A stretch of DNA of 64,000 nt from Gerris lacustris. Lineage: Eukaryota; Arthropoda; Insecta; Hemiptera; Gerridae. The notes beneath the pieces are model-generated. The model was given only the letters and a program-made list of their open reading frames with translations. It did not search any database and was not told the DNA's origin. The translations under genes were made by a program, and so were the position numbers. The stretch lies in NCBI GenBank assembly GCA_951217055.1, contig OX578285.1, forward strand, positions 52,826,024 through 52,890,023, given 5' to 3'. Shown here piece by piece: positions 45,620-58,846 of this stretch (the stretch's first letter is position 1; each line of letters starts with the position of its first letter).

Positions 45620-46603
45620 TTCAATGTTTTAGAGCAGTGGCTGTTTCTTCAACCCGTGACAACTTTTTCTCCCATGATCCCAAATATCTCATAATAAATT
45701 TCTTTCTTTGTAGGATAGGGAAAATTATAGCATCTGGAGGGTAGAAAATAACACTCAATAAACGCTTTTTCATAACTACATAATTACGTCTGTAAGGACA
45801 CAATAGAAAGATATACTAAACTGCAGCAGAAGAGATATCCCCCTCCTCTCCCAGTAAAGGATATAACCAAGTTAAAAAAAGGAAGGTGGTATGTCCTCCT
45901 ATACACCCCCCCTCCCTTTAAGACTTGGAACTGTGGCTTTAAATTCTTTTTATTTTACATTGTTTTTTTGTAGTATATGCTTCCATCTTTTCCGACACCG
46001 ACAGAACACTTAAACAAAAATATGACTGATCGCGTCCATAACCAAAGCGCATATAATAGTTATTTGACTTTGAAATGTTCTAATTTTTATTATTCTTTTT
46101 TAATTGTAAAACATTTTTAGCAGGGCCAGTTACTTTTTAAATTTTGTTTTAAACAACTTTTTAAGACGAGTCAAATGGGAAAAGTTCGTTTAAATCGGAT
46201 TAAAAATCGCAAAGTTATTTATGAAATACTTTTATCAAAAGTTGTTTTTCTTTCAAATAAAGTTTTATTAATTACAATTTATTTGAAAATAACTATTGTG
46301 TTGCTCTTCATACAATAACCTTTCTTGCGATTCCTAATCCAAGTGGCTATACTGTCTTTTTTATTAAAAAAAGAAAAAAAAAAAAAAAAAAAAAAACACA
46401 GCATATTTAATTCGTTTTTTTTTTTGTTTTTTTCATTCTACTCTTCCTTAATAATTGTTTAATAGGTAAGTTCATCTCAACTTTATTATTGAACTTATTT
46501 TTATTGAAAAGTTTTATAATTAAAAAGTTAATTATCACTACATATTTAGTTTAAGGTGTCATGAATATGACAGTTGACACTATTGTTCTTAGGGTTTTAT
46601 AGA
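45620..46603. other. Unassigned sequence
   Basis: AT-rich with an A-run at about 46,377-46,396. No gene recognised. Confidence 0.45.
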
Positions 46604-46880
46604 TCCTTCTCACAACCCTAATTCCGAGGGTAATGTATCTGTCCGTCCGTCGCTCTTTAGTTTATATCTCCCCAACCGTTAGCGCTAAATAGTTAAACAT
46701 TTAAAATACTGGAGAAACTTTTTAACCCACACATAGGAAAAATACAGAGAAGATGCAAATATAATATGCGAATGTGCAATTCGCAAAATCTCCAAAACTT
46801 AAATATTTTTATTTATTTTAATTTTCGAGTGGGGTATCAAATGGAAGCTGCTGCTAAATTGGTTACAAATATATAAATGC
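46604..46880 (+). repeat. Family Q repeat copy
   Basis: TAGATCCTTCTCACAACCCT, GTCCGTCCGTCGCTCTTTAG and the 3' block TTTTCGAGTGGGGTATCAAA then GGTTACAAATATATAAA. K copy 5 is joined directly to its end. Confidence 0.75.
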
Positions 46881-46881
46881 T

Positions 46882-47460
46882 TTTATCTACGATTGATACG
46901 AAATATAAACATTATATCTCTGTTTAGATGCGTAGAAAGTGATTATTTACGTACTTGTATTCATTGCGCATGCGCGTCTCATAGTTCTGAAGAATTCCTC
47001 TTCTTTTCCACGCTAGCGCGGTAAAGAAGAGGAATTCTTCAGCTTTACGCACGATTACCGAGTTTGTTTACATATAACAAAACTAATTTGCTGTTCTATT
47101 ACTAAAGTAACTGTTTATATCGAGTTTTTAGTGAAAAACAATGAGTGAATCAAGTGACTTTGACGAAAATGTAGAGAATAATACTCCTCCAGAAATAATT
47201 AATTCGGCGAAAAATACAACTCAAGAATTAATGCCGCATCTTTATCAAGAGAGAGATATGAACTTACATACAGTAAGTTTATTTTTTCTATATTTATTAT
47301 TTAAATCTAACAATCGTAGATAAAGTACGGTACGCAACTCGTGCGAAAACGGCATTTTGCATTGCTCGTGTGGTTTTACTACCCTCGCTGTCGCTCGGGT
47401 GCAAACTCCACACTCGCATGCAAAATGCTACTTTCCGCACTCGACGCGTAATGTACTATT
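46882..47460 (+). mobile_element. Family K element copy 5
   Basis: Start TTTATCTACGATTGATACGA, palindrome at about 46,989-47,041, open frame at 47141, internal CAATCGTAGATAAA (47311-47324) and 3' foldback 47325-47457. One of the best reference copies. Confidence 0.87.
47141..47323 (+). pseudogene. Family K open frame, copy 5
   Basis: Same start as copies 2 and 4 (SDFDENVENNTPPEIINSAK). A two-base insertion after LMP shifts the frame, so the LSRERYELTY part is lost in translation while still present in the DNA. A GTAAGT follows the ACATACA at about 47,273, a possible splice donor. Confidence 0.45.
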
Positions 47461-47690
47461 TACAATTTTGTATTATTTATTGGTTTAATGAGTTAAAATA
47501 TACCCCAATTCATATAAATACCTTAGAATGGGGTGATAAAAATAAGGGGGGGAGGGAATTCCCCAATTTTATATATTGCAAATTGTGTGTGCTCACATGC
47601 GCAGAGAGACATATGTTTTATGTTGTTTAAATTTTGAGTAGGGTATCAAATGAAAGCTCCTGACAATTAGGTTACAAATATATATATAGG
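47461..47690 (+). repeat. Unassigned flank and family Q end
   Basis: From about 47,630: TTTTGAGTAGGGTATCAAAT, GAAAGCTCCTG and GGTTACAAATATATATA, the 3' end of family Q without its body. Confidence 0.55.
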
Positions 47691-48729
47691 GGAAGGTCGT
47701 CTGGTCTCGGACAGCGGCCGGTATCGGACAGAACCTATTTACGGTTGTTTAAATCAAACCTATGCTTGTTAAAATTTTGCATTCCTTATAGGTTTTATGA
47801 GAAAATATACCCCAAAAAATCCCCCCCTCCAACCAACCTATAACGGCTAGTGCTAAAATTTTAAAATAATTCATGCAAATACCTTATTATTGGGCGATAC
47901 AAATTTAATATTCCTTGTTGTCATTACCGATAAAAAAACATTGAGACCTCCCGGGGGATCGAACCAGGGACCCTTTAATTTTTTTGTTTGATTTTTGGGG
48001 CCTTCCGCCTAAATTTGTTTTTTATTTTCATACAGAGCAGGATGGGGAGATTAAAAAAAAAGTTATTTTATAATGTAATAACGTATATGCTTAATAATCT
48101 ACGAACCCCTAAATAGTACTTGGATACAAGTACTACCCTGTGTTTTTTTTAAGAAACTATTGATTATTATTCATGATAAAATGTTGATTATTTTTTTGTT
48201 ACATATACAATTTAAGACACGCAAAAATGCCGATTTGATATGTAAAGAAATTGACAAAATTTCAAAACATTGCGTATTATTATGTATGGTTGGCAATTAT
48301 TTCCTGCCGGATACCTCGAAATGGGATAAATATTCATAGGAAAGAACAATAAATCACGCTAAAGAGCTCTCGATTTCATTGGTTCTCGCCGGTTTCTTTA
48401 AATGGGAGAAATATAAAAAAATATTTTTTATAATTTTACAAAGACGGAAAAGGCCAATCTTGTCCTCAGCGGCGAAAACAGCACCTTTGTTACTATACAT
48501 GGGTATTTAGTATAAATAATTGATGCACTCCTTTTTGGGAAATACGCATTTTTCCCCAGGAGTCACATAATCCTCTTCTTCCTTCATAAGTAAATATGTA
48601 AGAGATTTTTCCTAGAAACTCCTCACAAATTTCACGAAACTACAAAGCAGTTCACTTCTACTTCTAGTGACCTACTGATGTGTACCAATAGTCACTGCAG
48701 ACACATAAAGAAAAACACCTGTATAATTT
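47691..48729. other. Unassigned sequence with a B-box-like motif
   Basis: The minus strand at about 47,951-47,973 reads CCCTGGTTCGATCCCCCGGG, a good tRNA B box in a short palindromic context, but no A box was found at the expected distance. No gene recognised elsewhere. Confidence 0.4.
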
Positions 48730-48980
48730 TAGTAGAATTAGAAAGAGTGTGCAGGTGTGAATTCAATGACTAATTAGTAGAATTAAAGAGGGTGTGCAGG
48801 TGTGAATTCAATGACTAATTAGTAGAATTAAAGAGGGTGTGCAGGTGTAAATTCAATGACTAATTAGTAGAATTAAAGAGGGGGTGCAGGTGTGAATTCA
48901 ATGACTAATTAGTAGAATTAAAGAGGGGGTGCAGGTGTGAATTCAATGACTAATTAGTAGAATTAAAGAGGGGGTGCAGG
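48730..48980. repeat. 45-bp minisatellite, about 5.6 units
   Basis: Unit TAGTAGAATTAAAGAGGGTG then TGCAGGTGTGAATTCAATGACTAAT (in two parts), exact 45-bp period at 48730, 48775, 48820, 48865, 48910 and 48955. Only a few substitutions, including GGGTGTG to GGGGGTG in the later units. Confidence 0.95.
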
Positions 48981-49250
48981 GTAGGGGCGTGGTTAGCTTA
49001 CTCGCAAACCTTAAACCAAGGTCATTATCAATAGACCAGGTTAGAATCCCTGGTAGATTTGTCAAGCTCCCCCTCCCCCCCACCGGGATTGTTTGGACTC
49101 ACCTACATGGTCTACTGGTGGGTCAATTGAACAAACCCAAGGGAACGAACCGTCAATGGTCAAATCGTCAGTATCATCAGACAGGGTCTGTCTTGGGGTT
49201 TAGAATCCCGATTCTTCGAGCTCAATTTATTTTCACTACACCCGATTAAG
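48975..49250 (+). mobile_element. SINE-like unit, tRNA-related head (tentative)
   Basis: GTGGTTAGCTTACTCGCAAA resembles an A box region, and CAGGTTAGAATCCC about 45 nt later is a one-mismatch B box. It is followed by GC-rich sequence unlike the surroundings. The spacing suits a long-variable-arm tRNA ancestor. The frame of 91 codons through it is not recognised. No second copy and no clear duplication, so tentative. Confidence 0.4.
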
Positions 49251-49419
49251 AAAATGGATTCAAAAAGGAATCTATTCGCTATGGTCGGACTCTATTTTTT
49301 AGCTATCCTCAAGATTATACGTTGATCATTTGTCTTACAGAATAAATCTGCTTGAATTTTATCGATTAAACAATAAAAGTTTCTGATACATTCTTATTAT
49401 TTTAAAATATGAAGTTATT
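49251..49419. other. Unassigned sequence
   Basis: Nothing recognised. Confidence 0.4.
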
Positions 49420-49910
49420 TTTAGGGTTTCGAGGTCATCCTAGAAACCCTTTTGATATTGGTAGTTCGTCAGTCCGTCCGTCGCATCTTTGGTCATATCT
49501 ACCGACCTATTGTAGCTAGAGATTTGAAATTTGGTATAAAAGTAAATCTCTGTTTTGCCCAAAAACAGGAAAAATGTTGCGAACTTCACAACTCAAAATT
49601 TCTTAGATGAGCGAGCAATTGCGAACTGATCGCAGCATTTTTTTTTTAAAATTTTTGAGTGGGGTGTCATAGTAAAGGTATTGAAATGTAGATTACAAAT
49701 ATACATCGCGTTTCCAAACTGGCGGCCATATTACCCCTTAAATTACCAAAACAAAACCCCCAAAAATCTGTCTATGGTGACACAAATTTTTTTTTAGTAT
49801 CATTTTAAAGGCATTGAAATTCAGATCACAAATACACGTCGCGTTTCCAAAATGGTGGCCATTTTATCCCCCCAAAAAAACCAAAGAAGTGCATACCTAT
49901 GATGCTAAAG
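49420..49910 (+). repeat. Family Q-related repeat
   Basis: AGTCCGTCCGTCGCATCTTT, GAGATTTGAAATTTGGTATA and TTTTTGAGTGGGGTGTCATA blocks. The later part contains a direct repeat (CGCGTTTCCAAAMTGGYGGC at about 49,706 and 49,837). Confidence 0.65.
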
Positions 49911-51195
<1,285 letters not shown>

Positions 51196-51302
51196 TATGA
51201 TATACACAAATTTCTTTATTAATAATATATAAAAAGTAATTAGTTTGGCTAAATGACGGTAAAGATCTCTGTTCTAGCATTAATACAAATTGTATGATTA
51301 TT

Positions 51303-51816
51303 AGGGTCCGTAGGCAAAACCAAGGACCCTTATATTTTCCTGCGTGTGTCTGTCCGTCCGTCCTCTCGCGTGCTTTCACGGCTACACCTTTCGTCCGGTC
51401 ACTTTGAAATTTGGCATGCATGTGTCTTGTACCTGCCCACATATTTTAAAAATATAGCTACTTAAAATCTCGCTTATGTGAAGTGCAAAAAAATCTGAAA
51501 AAATTCCTGAACACTCTTTGACCAAATGTAAAGATACCACTTTTTGGAAATTTCGAAAAAAAAAATTATTTTATTTTTTATTGACAAAATACGTTTTTTT
51601 TATAATCATGGTCTTTTCGGTGTATTTATATGGTTGTAGTCCGGTTCAGTGGCAAAAAAATACTTTATCAGAGTGTGTTTTGAGAATATCAGACCCTTAG
51701 AATGGTTCAAAGTAAGCTATTTAGCATTTTAAAAAACCACTGTTTATACACTTTACAGTTAAACACTATATAGTGTGGCCTACGGACCCTTGCTGTGTGC
51801 TGACTAGCACACACGA
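51303..51816 (-). mobile_element. GTCC-family element copy E, internally deleted
   Basis: AGGGTCCGTAGGC at 51303-51315 and GCCTACGGACCCT at 51778-51790, then the GTGTGCTGACTAGCACAC palindrome. About 200 bp including the poly-G/C site are missing after TAGCTACTTAAAA. Confidence 0.85.
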
Positions 51817-51975
51817 CCTGTTTAGTTAATATATAACTTTGCATACTGAATTATTCATTTTATACAATAATAAAAAATATTTACATAATTATATGTAGTC
51901 ATACAAGCAGATTTATATTAAAAATAATTTTTTGATTGAACTTACTTAATCCAAGGGACATATGTTATAATTGAT

Positions 51976-52100
51976 TGTTATCAAATATACGTTGCAATAT
52001 TGTTATCAAATATACGTTGCAATATTGTTATCAAATATACGTTGCAATATTGTTATCAAATATACGTTGCAATATTGTTATCAAATATACGTTGCAATAT
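51976..52100. repeat. 25-bp minisatellite, 5 perfect units
   Basis: TGTTATCAAATATACGTTGC then AATAT, five identical units, followed by a decayed TGTTATTAATCAAG. Confidence 0.96.
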
Positions 52101-53400
52101 TGTTATTAATCAAGCGTTTCCTTATATACTTTATTGTTTTATTACTGTGAAGTTATCAATTTATATTTTATTACTGATGGACATTAATAATTTATTGTTA
52201 TTATTGTATCCGTATTAATACATTACTACAGTATGGATAATAAATATATTAGTTTTCTTTTATAATTGTTTTGAAACTATATATTCAAAAATTAAAAAAA
52301 ATAAGAAGTTTGGGTCTCTTTAAACAGGAGAGATTAACTTAATTTCAGTTTTGGAAGTTGAGATTCATATTTTTAATATTATTATTCGTATTTGTTTACT
52401 TTTTGTTTGTGTCGTCAGGGGTGTTTAATAAAATACTAATTTTTTATTTAATATTTCGTCCCTAATGTGGGATATTTTCATGCCTGAAAATTTTATTTTA
52501 AATTAGATCAGGATCTATTGCACATATATATATTATACATAACATAATAATAAAAAATAATAATTTAATAATTAACAATTATAAAGTTCACAATTATCTA
52601 ATATAAAAATATATAACGTTCACACACGGCCCCAAATTACATTAATAAATTAATATAATTTAATAAAAAAATATATAATATATATATAATTAAATTTCAC
52701 TACATTTAATTTAATTATACTCTACATTAATTAATTTTTTTACTGCGTTCATCAATTATTACAGTATTGAATTTATTACTTCTAAATTCCGTCATATTTT
52801 AAAATTAAACAATAATAATTATTACTGTTTTAATTCATAATATAATACAGAATAAAAAATAGTTTAAAAATTTACTATATCCGTAATATATATAAATTAA
52901 AGAATATAAAATATCAGAGGAGACATGAATCAAGGGCAGAGATTTCACTATATATTACTAACTGACTAGTATTATTAATCACTCTATGTAAGATAAATTT
53001 TAACAGAAACCCAGATTTATTCACCTGTAATTATTTTTCAGTACTTGATCTTTTAACATGTTTTTACATATAAAATATTTATAAATAAATTGGCACTTCT
53101 TTAAATTGTTACTCCTCTTATAAAAAAAAATTAAGGGGAGTAACAATCTAAAGATGGTGAACGGAATGTTCTTTTTTAGACTCTCTTTATTAAAACAGAA
53201 GTGTGATATTCCTTTGTCCCAAAGTACATTGGACTAAACATCCCTTTGACTTATTAGTTATTTAGTCACTCATTTATATTCTAAGAAAAACATAGGGCAG
53301 TAACAATCTAAAGAAGTACCTATATATCTATAAAAAAACAAAATATATTCAGATTTTTTTATTTTTATAATTATGTCTGTTTAAATGGCGAAAAACAATA
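52101..53400. other. Very AT-rich unassigned sequence
   Basis: No frame or repeat recognised. A short AAGGGGAGTAACAATCTAAA motif recurs with its kin AGGGCAGTAACAATCTAAAG at about 53,134 and 53,296. Confidence 0.5.
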
Positions 53401-53680
53401 AACGGGTTAACATTTAATTTACCTACTCGTGTTACCGACCTGAAGTAGTTCTAGGTTCGGCCGAAAACAAAACGGGTTAACATTTAATTCATCTACTCGT
53501 GTTACCGACCTGAAGTAGTTCTAGGTTCGGCCGAAAACCAAACGGGTTAACATTTAATTTACCTATTCGTGTTACCGACCTGAAGTAGTTCTAGGTTCGG
53601 CCGAAAACAAAACGGGTTAACATTTAATTCATCTACTCGTGTTACCGACCTGAAGTAGTTCTAGGTTCAGCCGAAAACAT
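53401..53680. repeat. 70-bp tandem repeat with 140-bp alternation
   Basis: Four units starting AACGGGTTAACATTTAATT at 53401, 53471, 53541 and 53611. Units 1 and 3 have TTTACCTA, units 2 and 4 have TTCATCTA. The array thus grew by duplicating a dimer. Each unit contains TACCGACCTGAAGTAGTTCT and GGTTCGGCCGAAAAC. Confidence 0.95.
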
Positions 53681-55137
53681 CATCAACAAAAAAAAACTAA
53701 TTCATTTTTACACCTAAAACTTAAAAAAAGAAAATTAACTAAAAAGTGCTGAAACAAATAATCAAAATTATTAAATATTTTATTCATTTTTTTTAGACTA
53801 ATGTATTATTTTGTGATAATTAAAATAATTTGTAAGAAGTGTTTAAAATAGATTGATGTATTTAAAGTTGCAATAAAAAAAGTTATAATTATTTTATTTT
53901 TATACAAATGGGTCCATTTGCATTTTGTTTATTTAATAAAAATTATGCAGCATAAAATATTAATTATTGTGGTTTTTTTTTATTATTTTTGGTTGTTATT
54001 AAACCACTGACTCGAGAACCCATTAGGCTCTTAATTAAAATATGTAAAAAAAAAAAAAAAAAAAAAAATGTATTTATAATATTTAATAAAGGGTTTATTG
54101 TTATTATTAAAAAATAATTTAGATACGACAAAATAAGTGTCTCCTCACTTATTTATCAATTATTGATTATTTTTTATTACTAAAATATTATTTCTAGTTT
54201 TATACGAATAAGAAATATGTGTGAAGATTAAAATATTATTATTGTAATTGCTAAAAAAAAACGATTATTCTTTTAAAATAAAATATTATAATTATTAAGT
54301 TTTTACGACTACAATATTATTGAAAGTTTTTTATGAAATGTTTTTGTGCTGATTATAATTATTTTATTAACCGTTATGGTTATAACTAAAATATTTATAC
54401 TTTTACTTTCTATCAAATCGTTTAAAGCATTATTCTTAAAAAGTATCGTATATATTTTATTTTAAATTAAATTAATATTTATTAGTCGTCAAAAAAATGT
54501 TTGTTATTAATCGGATCTGAAATATTATATTTGCGTGGCAATTTAAAAATCACAATGATATTGTTTTATACACAAACAAGTAATTTCACTAAGATAATAA
54601 ACTAGTTATGTATGTTAGAATAGTTTATCCGATGTCAAGTGACATAGTTTTGGTTTCCAATGTCGCTTTTACTTACAAACTATTAGAAAAAAAACGTGAG
54701 AGTGAGTGAAAAAGTAAACAGATGAATGAAGTAGGTGATAAAATTGTTACCTATAACCTTCTAGTGAGGGAGGGGGGAGTTAGTGCTATTACCGGTTACT
54801 ACAACTGCACCCGGCATCTCTGACATTCCACTACTACTAGCTTACACACCACTATACAAACCTCACACAACTATCCACTACTTCGCTAACTCTACCACTA
54901 TTTATAATGTGTTTAAAGAAAATTGCAAACCATTTTCTCTTTCAAAAAAAAAAAAAAAAAAAAAATACAAAATATAACATAACATTTATTTTTTTACCAA
55001 GCTAAAGTAAATATGTATTTATTTCATAATATTTATTCATATTAATATATGAAATTATAACTAATTTCTATAAACATAAATAAATTAAATATACGTATAT
55101 ATACACACAGAAATATATATATAGATGCATATATATT
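53681..55137. other. Very AT-rich unassigned sequence
   Basis: Contains an A-run at about 54,046-54,068 and another at 54,945-54,964. No gene recognised. The frame at 54783-54977 is Thr/Pro-rich and unconvincing. Confidence 0.5.
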
Positions 55138-55554
55138 TTAGTAAAAAAAAATAATAAAAAAAAAAAAATAATAAAAAAAAATAAAAATAAAATGTGTACA
55201 TACGAAGTGAGATTTCATGTACTCGATGGTATAGAGGACGGCTTGTTCCGCCTCACTCGAAGCACGCACTACTGAGTTCCACAAAACAAAGTATCGATTG
55301 ATGTGTTGTGACGTCACCAGTGAGGGGACACTTGATACTGGGTGGGGGCCCCTGGCCGAGGGGAGGGAGCCAAGTGCAAACACGATATGAAATTCAATTT
55401 TATTACTTTTCTGCCGGTGGCCCCCTTCCCTAGGCCCTAGCTTCGTCAAGGAGGGGAAACCTTCTCCTCCTCCTTGTAGCTGCGCAGTCTACCCCACCAA
55501 CTACCCTCCTCCTCTCTTCCTCCTCTCTACACACACAAACACACGCACCCTAAC

Positions 55555-55560
<6 letters not shown>
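55138..55560. promoter_or_regulatory. GC-richer island with CRE palindrome (tentative)
   Basis: An island (about 55,205-55,550) with clearly higher GC than 20 kb around it. It includes a perfect TGACGTCA at 55309-55316, the consensus CREB/ATF site, and CCTC-rich tracts. A minus-strand 103-codon frame overlaps but is not recognised. It could be a promoter or 5' UTR of a host gene beyond reach, or chance. Confidence 0.25.

Positions 55561-55640
<80 letters not shown>
55561..55640. repeat. (TA)n microsatellite
   Basis: 80 bp of AT alternation, followed by ACACGTATGTATGTGTG. Confidence 0.96.
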
Positions 55641-55644
<4 letters not shown>

Positions 55645-56518
55645 GTATGTATGTGTGTGTATAAGAGAAAGAGGCCCCAAAAATCTACTGCCTTCACCAA
55701 CACAATTTTCTCAAATATATTCGTTAAAATATTGCCTCACCTCCCCTTTGACAAAAAAATATTAAAACTCTCCCTCCGCATGAAAAGAAAAAAATATTAT
55801 AAACTTTGTTAAAACAAAAATGACAAAGCTTTTTCCCTTTCCATATATGCATACCTAAAGCGTATCTTAGAGACTCGCAATACACGATATAAAGAGGCGT
55901 TAGGAACTTATGGCGAATCTCTAATGCCTTAGTCTCCTTTGGGGGTTTATTGCAATCGTTAGAGACTACCCATTTTTTTTTAAAAAAAATATTAAGACCC
56001 TATTAGTATTTTATAATAAATCTGAGTCTCCAAGATCGAGACTCCAACGTCACCGGGGTTGGATAATCCATCGTATTCTTTAATATATCTTAAAATCTGA
56101 TAAAAAATGTTTTGAAAGATTTAAAATAAGAAGAGGGAATAAATTAATTAAATTAAAAATTATAGTTTGTAAAAACATAATATTATTTATTAATCAAGAA
56201 TGTGAGGAAGCTATGTGCCACACAAATTGTCAGACTATTTCTGAACATATTTAAAATGTGTACAATAGGTGGTTGATTATTTTTTGTTTTTAAATTTCAA
56301 TAAAATCATATTCATTTTCATCAGCAGATTAGATTACCGAATAAATTGTAGGTTTCCAGGGAAACCGTTTTACGTCCCGCCATCTTGAATAAATATGGCG
56401 GCCATTAATATTCATCATCATCACCTCTATCTCAAGAACGGCAATAGCTGAAGAGCTGACTTTTTCCATGGAGGCACCTCTAACCATCTAGGTTCTTGTT
56501 TAAATCTTTGGACTCTCA
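55641..56518. other. Unassigned sequence
   Basis: No gene recognised. Two runs of GAGACT-type sequence near 55,870 and 56,030 are not obviously repetitive. Confidence 0.4.
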
Positions 56519-56841
56519 CAGCGGCGGATCCAGACAATTTTCTTAAGGGGGCGATCTCCAAAAACCTTTTGGAGCCTAGTCTATGTATAATGCCTGCAGC
56601 CCTAAGGGGGGTCCGGGAGGCCTCCCCTGGAAAATTTAAGAAAATTAGGTTCAAGATGGTGAATTTTATGCCTTTTTTTAAGCTAAAATAAAGCACTCAA
56701 CTTAAAGTTTGTTTAAAATTGTTTCTGCTGAATTTTTGAAACATTGTTCACAGCTTTCTTCAGCTGTATTTTCAAATCATTGCAAATATTTTTTCGTAAT
56801 TTTGGGAGGGGAAATCTCCCACCCCCGAGGATCCGCCCCTG
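56519..56841. mobile_element. CAGGGGCGGATCC MITE (323 bp)
   Basis: Left CAGCGGCGGATCC and right GGATCCGCCCCTG are inverted with 12 of 13 matching. The interior has GGGGTCCGGGAGGCCTCCCC. Such ends are typical of small hAT-like elements, but no matching 8-bp duplication was seen (CTCTCA versus ATCAG), so the superfamily is uncertain. The 89-codon minus-strand frame is incidental. Confidence 0.65.
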
Positions 56842-57696
56842 ATCAGTAGAGACATTTGCCTCTGGTTCGGAAAGGGACAAATTTGAAAAGGTGGCTTCTT
56901 CAATCAGACAGATTTATTTTTAATTGCGGGACGGGGTTGGAAGAAGAACTTTTATTTTACATCACAGGAAGAACCTTGGTTAAGATGTGACAAAACAGAA
57001 GTAGAGCAAGATGGAGATTTAGAATTTGAAGTCACTTTTTTTGGAGGTGGTTTAACTCTCTTAAAAAATCATGATTTCGTTTCATGCTGAGATTGTTGTA
57101 AATAATTTAATATATTTCAAAATATAAAGCGCACGAAAGAACCAGGCTTAGGGCTTAGACACTGATAAAAGACGCTGAACACTATTCAAAACGAATTAAT
57201 TAAAAAAAATATTATGGAGTTGGGAAAGTTAAGATAATATTACTTTTAATCTAAATCTTAAAAAAAAAAAAAATAGAAACTACATCCCAGACTGATAATA
57301 TTATTCTAAACCAAATAAAACAAATAAAATTAAATAATAATTTAGTCTAAAATGTTGACCGGAACATGTTGATAAAGTCTGAGAAGGCGTTGGTTTGAGG
57401 TTCAGGATTTAAATTATAAGTCGAGGATAAAAGAATAAATAAAATATATGAATCTATATTTAAATAAGAATTTATAGAAGGAAAAACTTTGATGATAATA
57501 GTTATAATTATAAATATGATAATTAACTAAGTTTGGAATTTATAGTTGATATTAAATATTTGATAAATAAAATATAAGGCCTGATAGTTGAGAGCTGGGA
57601 AGAGATGGAAGTGTTTAAGTTCTAAAGATGGCCGTCGTCACTCTTTTCTATCTCAAGCAACACTGAGGGGTATTACCTACAGTAGCAATGTCTTCG
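56842..57696. other. AT-rich unassigned sequence
   Basis: No gene or repeat recognised. Confidence 0.45.
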
Positions 57697-57890
57697 GAGC
57701 TTAAGGCTATACTCCGAAGACAATCTTACCGACTCGCTCGGTAAGAACATCTTACCGACTCTCGGTATACCGATTCCTAACCGCGCGGTGAAGAATCTGT
57801 ACCGAATCGGTAAGATTTAGGCGCTCGGTAAAGAATCTTACCGCATCGGCATACTAGCTTACCGATACCGCACCGATATCGTACCGACAA
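57697..57890. repeat. Cluster of TCGGTAAG/CTTACCGA palindromes
   Basis: Starts with the hairpin CTTCGGAG...CTCCGAAG (about 57,692-57,720). It is followed by at least eight TACCGA or TCGGTA cores in both orientations, often as CTTACCGAxTCGxTCGGTAAG. Local GC is well above the flanks. Function unknown. Confidence 0.75.
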
Positions 57891-58199
57891 GTCAGGGAGC
57901 GGCCTAAGTGTAACCATGTGTTCAACTTATGTTTAGGGTCAAAGAGCACAATAAATTACTAAATCTTAGGTCCATAAAAATTGACCCCAACATTTACATT
58001 TCCCCTAACAAAACACCTTACTTAAAAGACCAAAGCTTGATAAAAAAATAAAGGCAATAAGATAGTCGGGATCCCATATACGCACATCTATAATGAAAAA
58101 TAGATATTTTTCGTGGTCTTGGGGGGGGGGGGGGGGATTGCCCTATCCCCCCCTCCCCTTGTATCCACGCCTGAACTCTCATCCATCTTAATTCAATAT
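57891..58199. other. Unassigned with 16-G run
   Basis: G run at 58121-58136. Nothing else recognised. Confidence 0.5.
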
Positions 58200-58351
58200 G
58201 GGGGCCATTTATATGCAGAATTCTCTAATTCGAAATATAATATGTAACATTTCACTAATAAAGCAAATTCATTACGGCCTAGTGCAATCACTAATTTCCT
58301 ATGGCATTATTGCCTGGAGGTCCACCCCCCATCCCCAATCCCCATCCACCT

Positions 58352-58846
58352 TAGCTCCTTTAGAGGGAGCCAGGGTGGCCGAGGTCGTAAAGACACCGCT
58401 CAGCTATCACTGAGTCGAGGCAACTCGAGGTCGTGGGTTCGATCCCGGGCCGTGATACACTGAATGAATCTATGAATCGCGGACGGAGCAGGGCGAGGGA
58501 CACCCCCTGAGGGGTTCTCTTCCCCCACAATGTCTAGTGGGTTCGATCCGTGTCATGAGATGTGATCTGTATCTATGGTTCTAGGTCAGAGTAGGGCGAG
58601 GGGACCTCCTGAGGGGTCCTCTTCCCCCACACTTTGAAGCACGCTCATATAGCTTACTAATGACCACATCATACTCGCTTCGGCGGTACAATGTACAAAT
58701 GTATAATGTGTGAAGTAGCTGGAACTCTCCACCACGGGGAAGTAAAATGGGTCCACTGTAGGCCTGATTGTGAGGTTCGAACAAGTGGTTCGTCCTACCC
58801 GTCTAGTAGGAAGTACTAGGTAACTACTACTACTAGCTCCTTTAGA
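58352..58846 (+). mobile_element. tRNA-derived SINE with 13-bp TSD, inserted in LINE relic
   Basis: TAGCTCCTTTAGA at 58352-58364 and 58834-58846 flanks a 469-bp unit (58365-58833). Head: A box TGGCCGAGGTCG (58376-58387) and B box GGTTCGATCCC (58436-58446), with a long variable arm (CGAGGCAACTCG), as in tRNA-Ser/Leu. Body: two related GGGCGAGGGACACCCCCTGA / GGCGAGGGGACCTCCTGAGG blocks about 110 bp apart. The tail is an ACT microsatellite. Classic SINE structure. Confidence 0.88.
58370..58452 (+). tRNA. tRNA-Ser/Leu-like head of the SINE (pseudo-tRNA)
   Basis: A and B boxes at a 49-nt spacing, a long variable arm and a CTCAG/CTGAG anticodon stem mark a class II tRNA ancestor. It serves as a Pol III promoter, not as a tRNA. 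Confidence 0.65.

Noticed and set aside
46604..46880. GTCCGTCCGTCG tracts as a simple microsatellite
   Set aside because: The tract is an internal constant part of the longer family Q and related families, with flanking conserved blocks.
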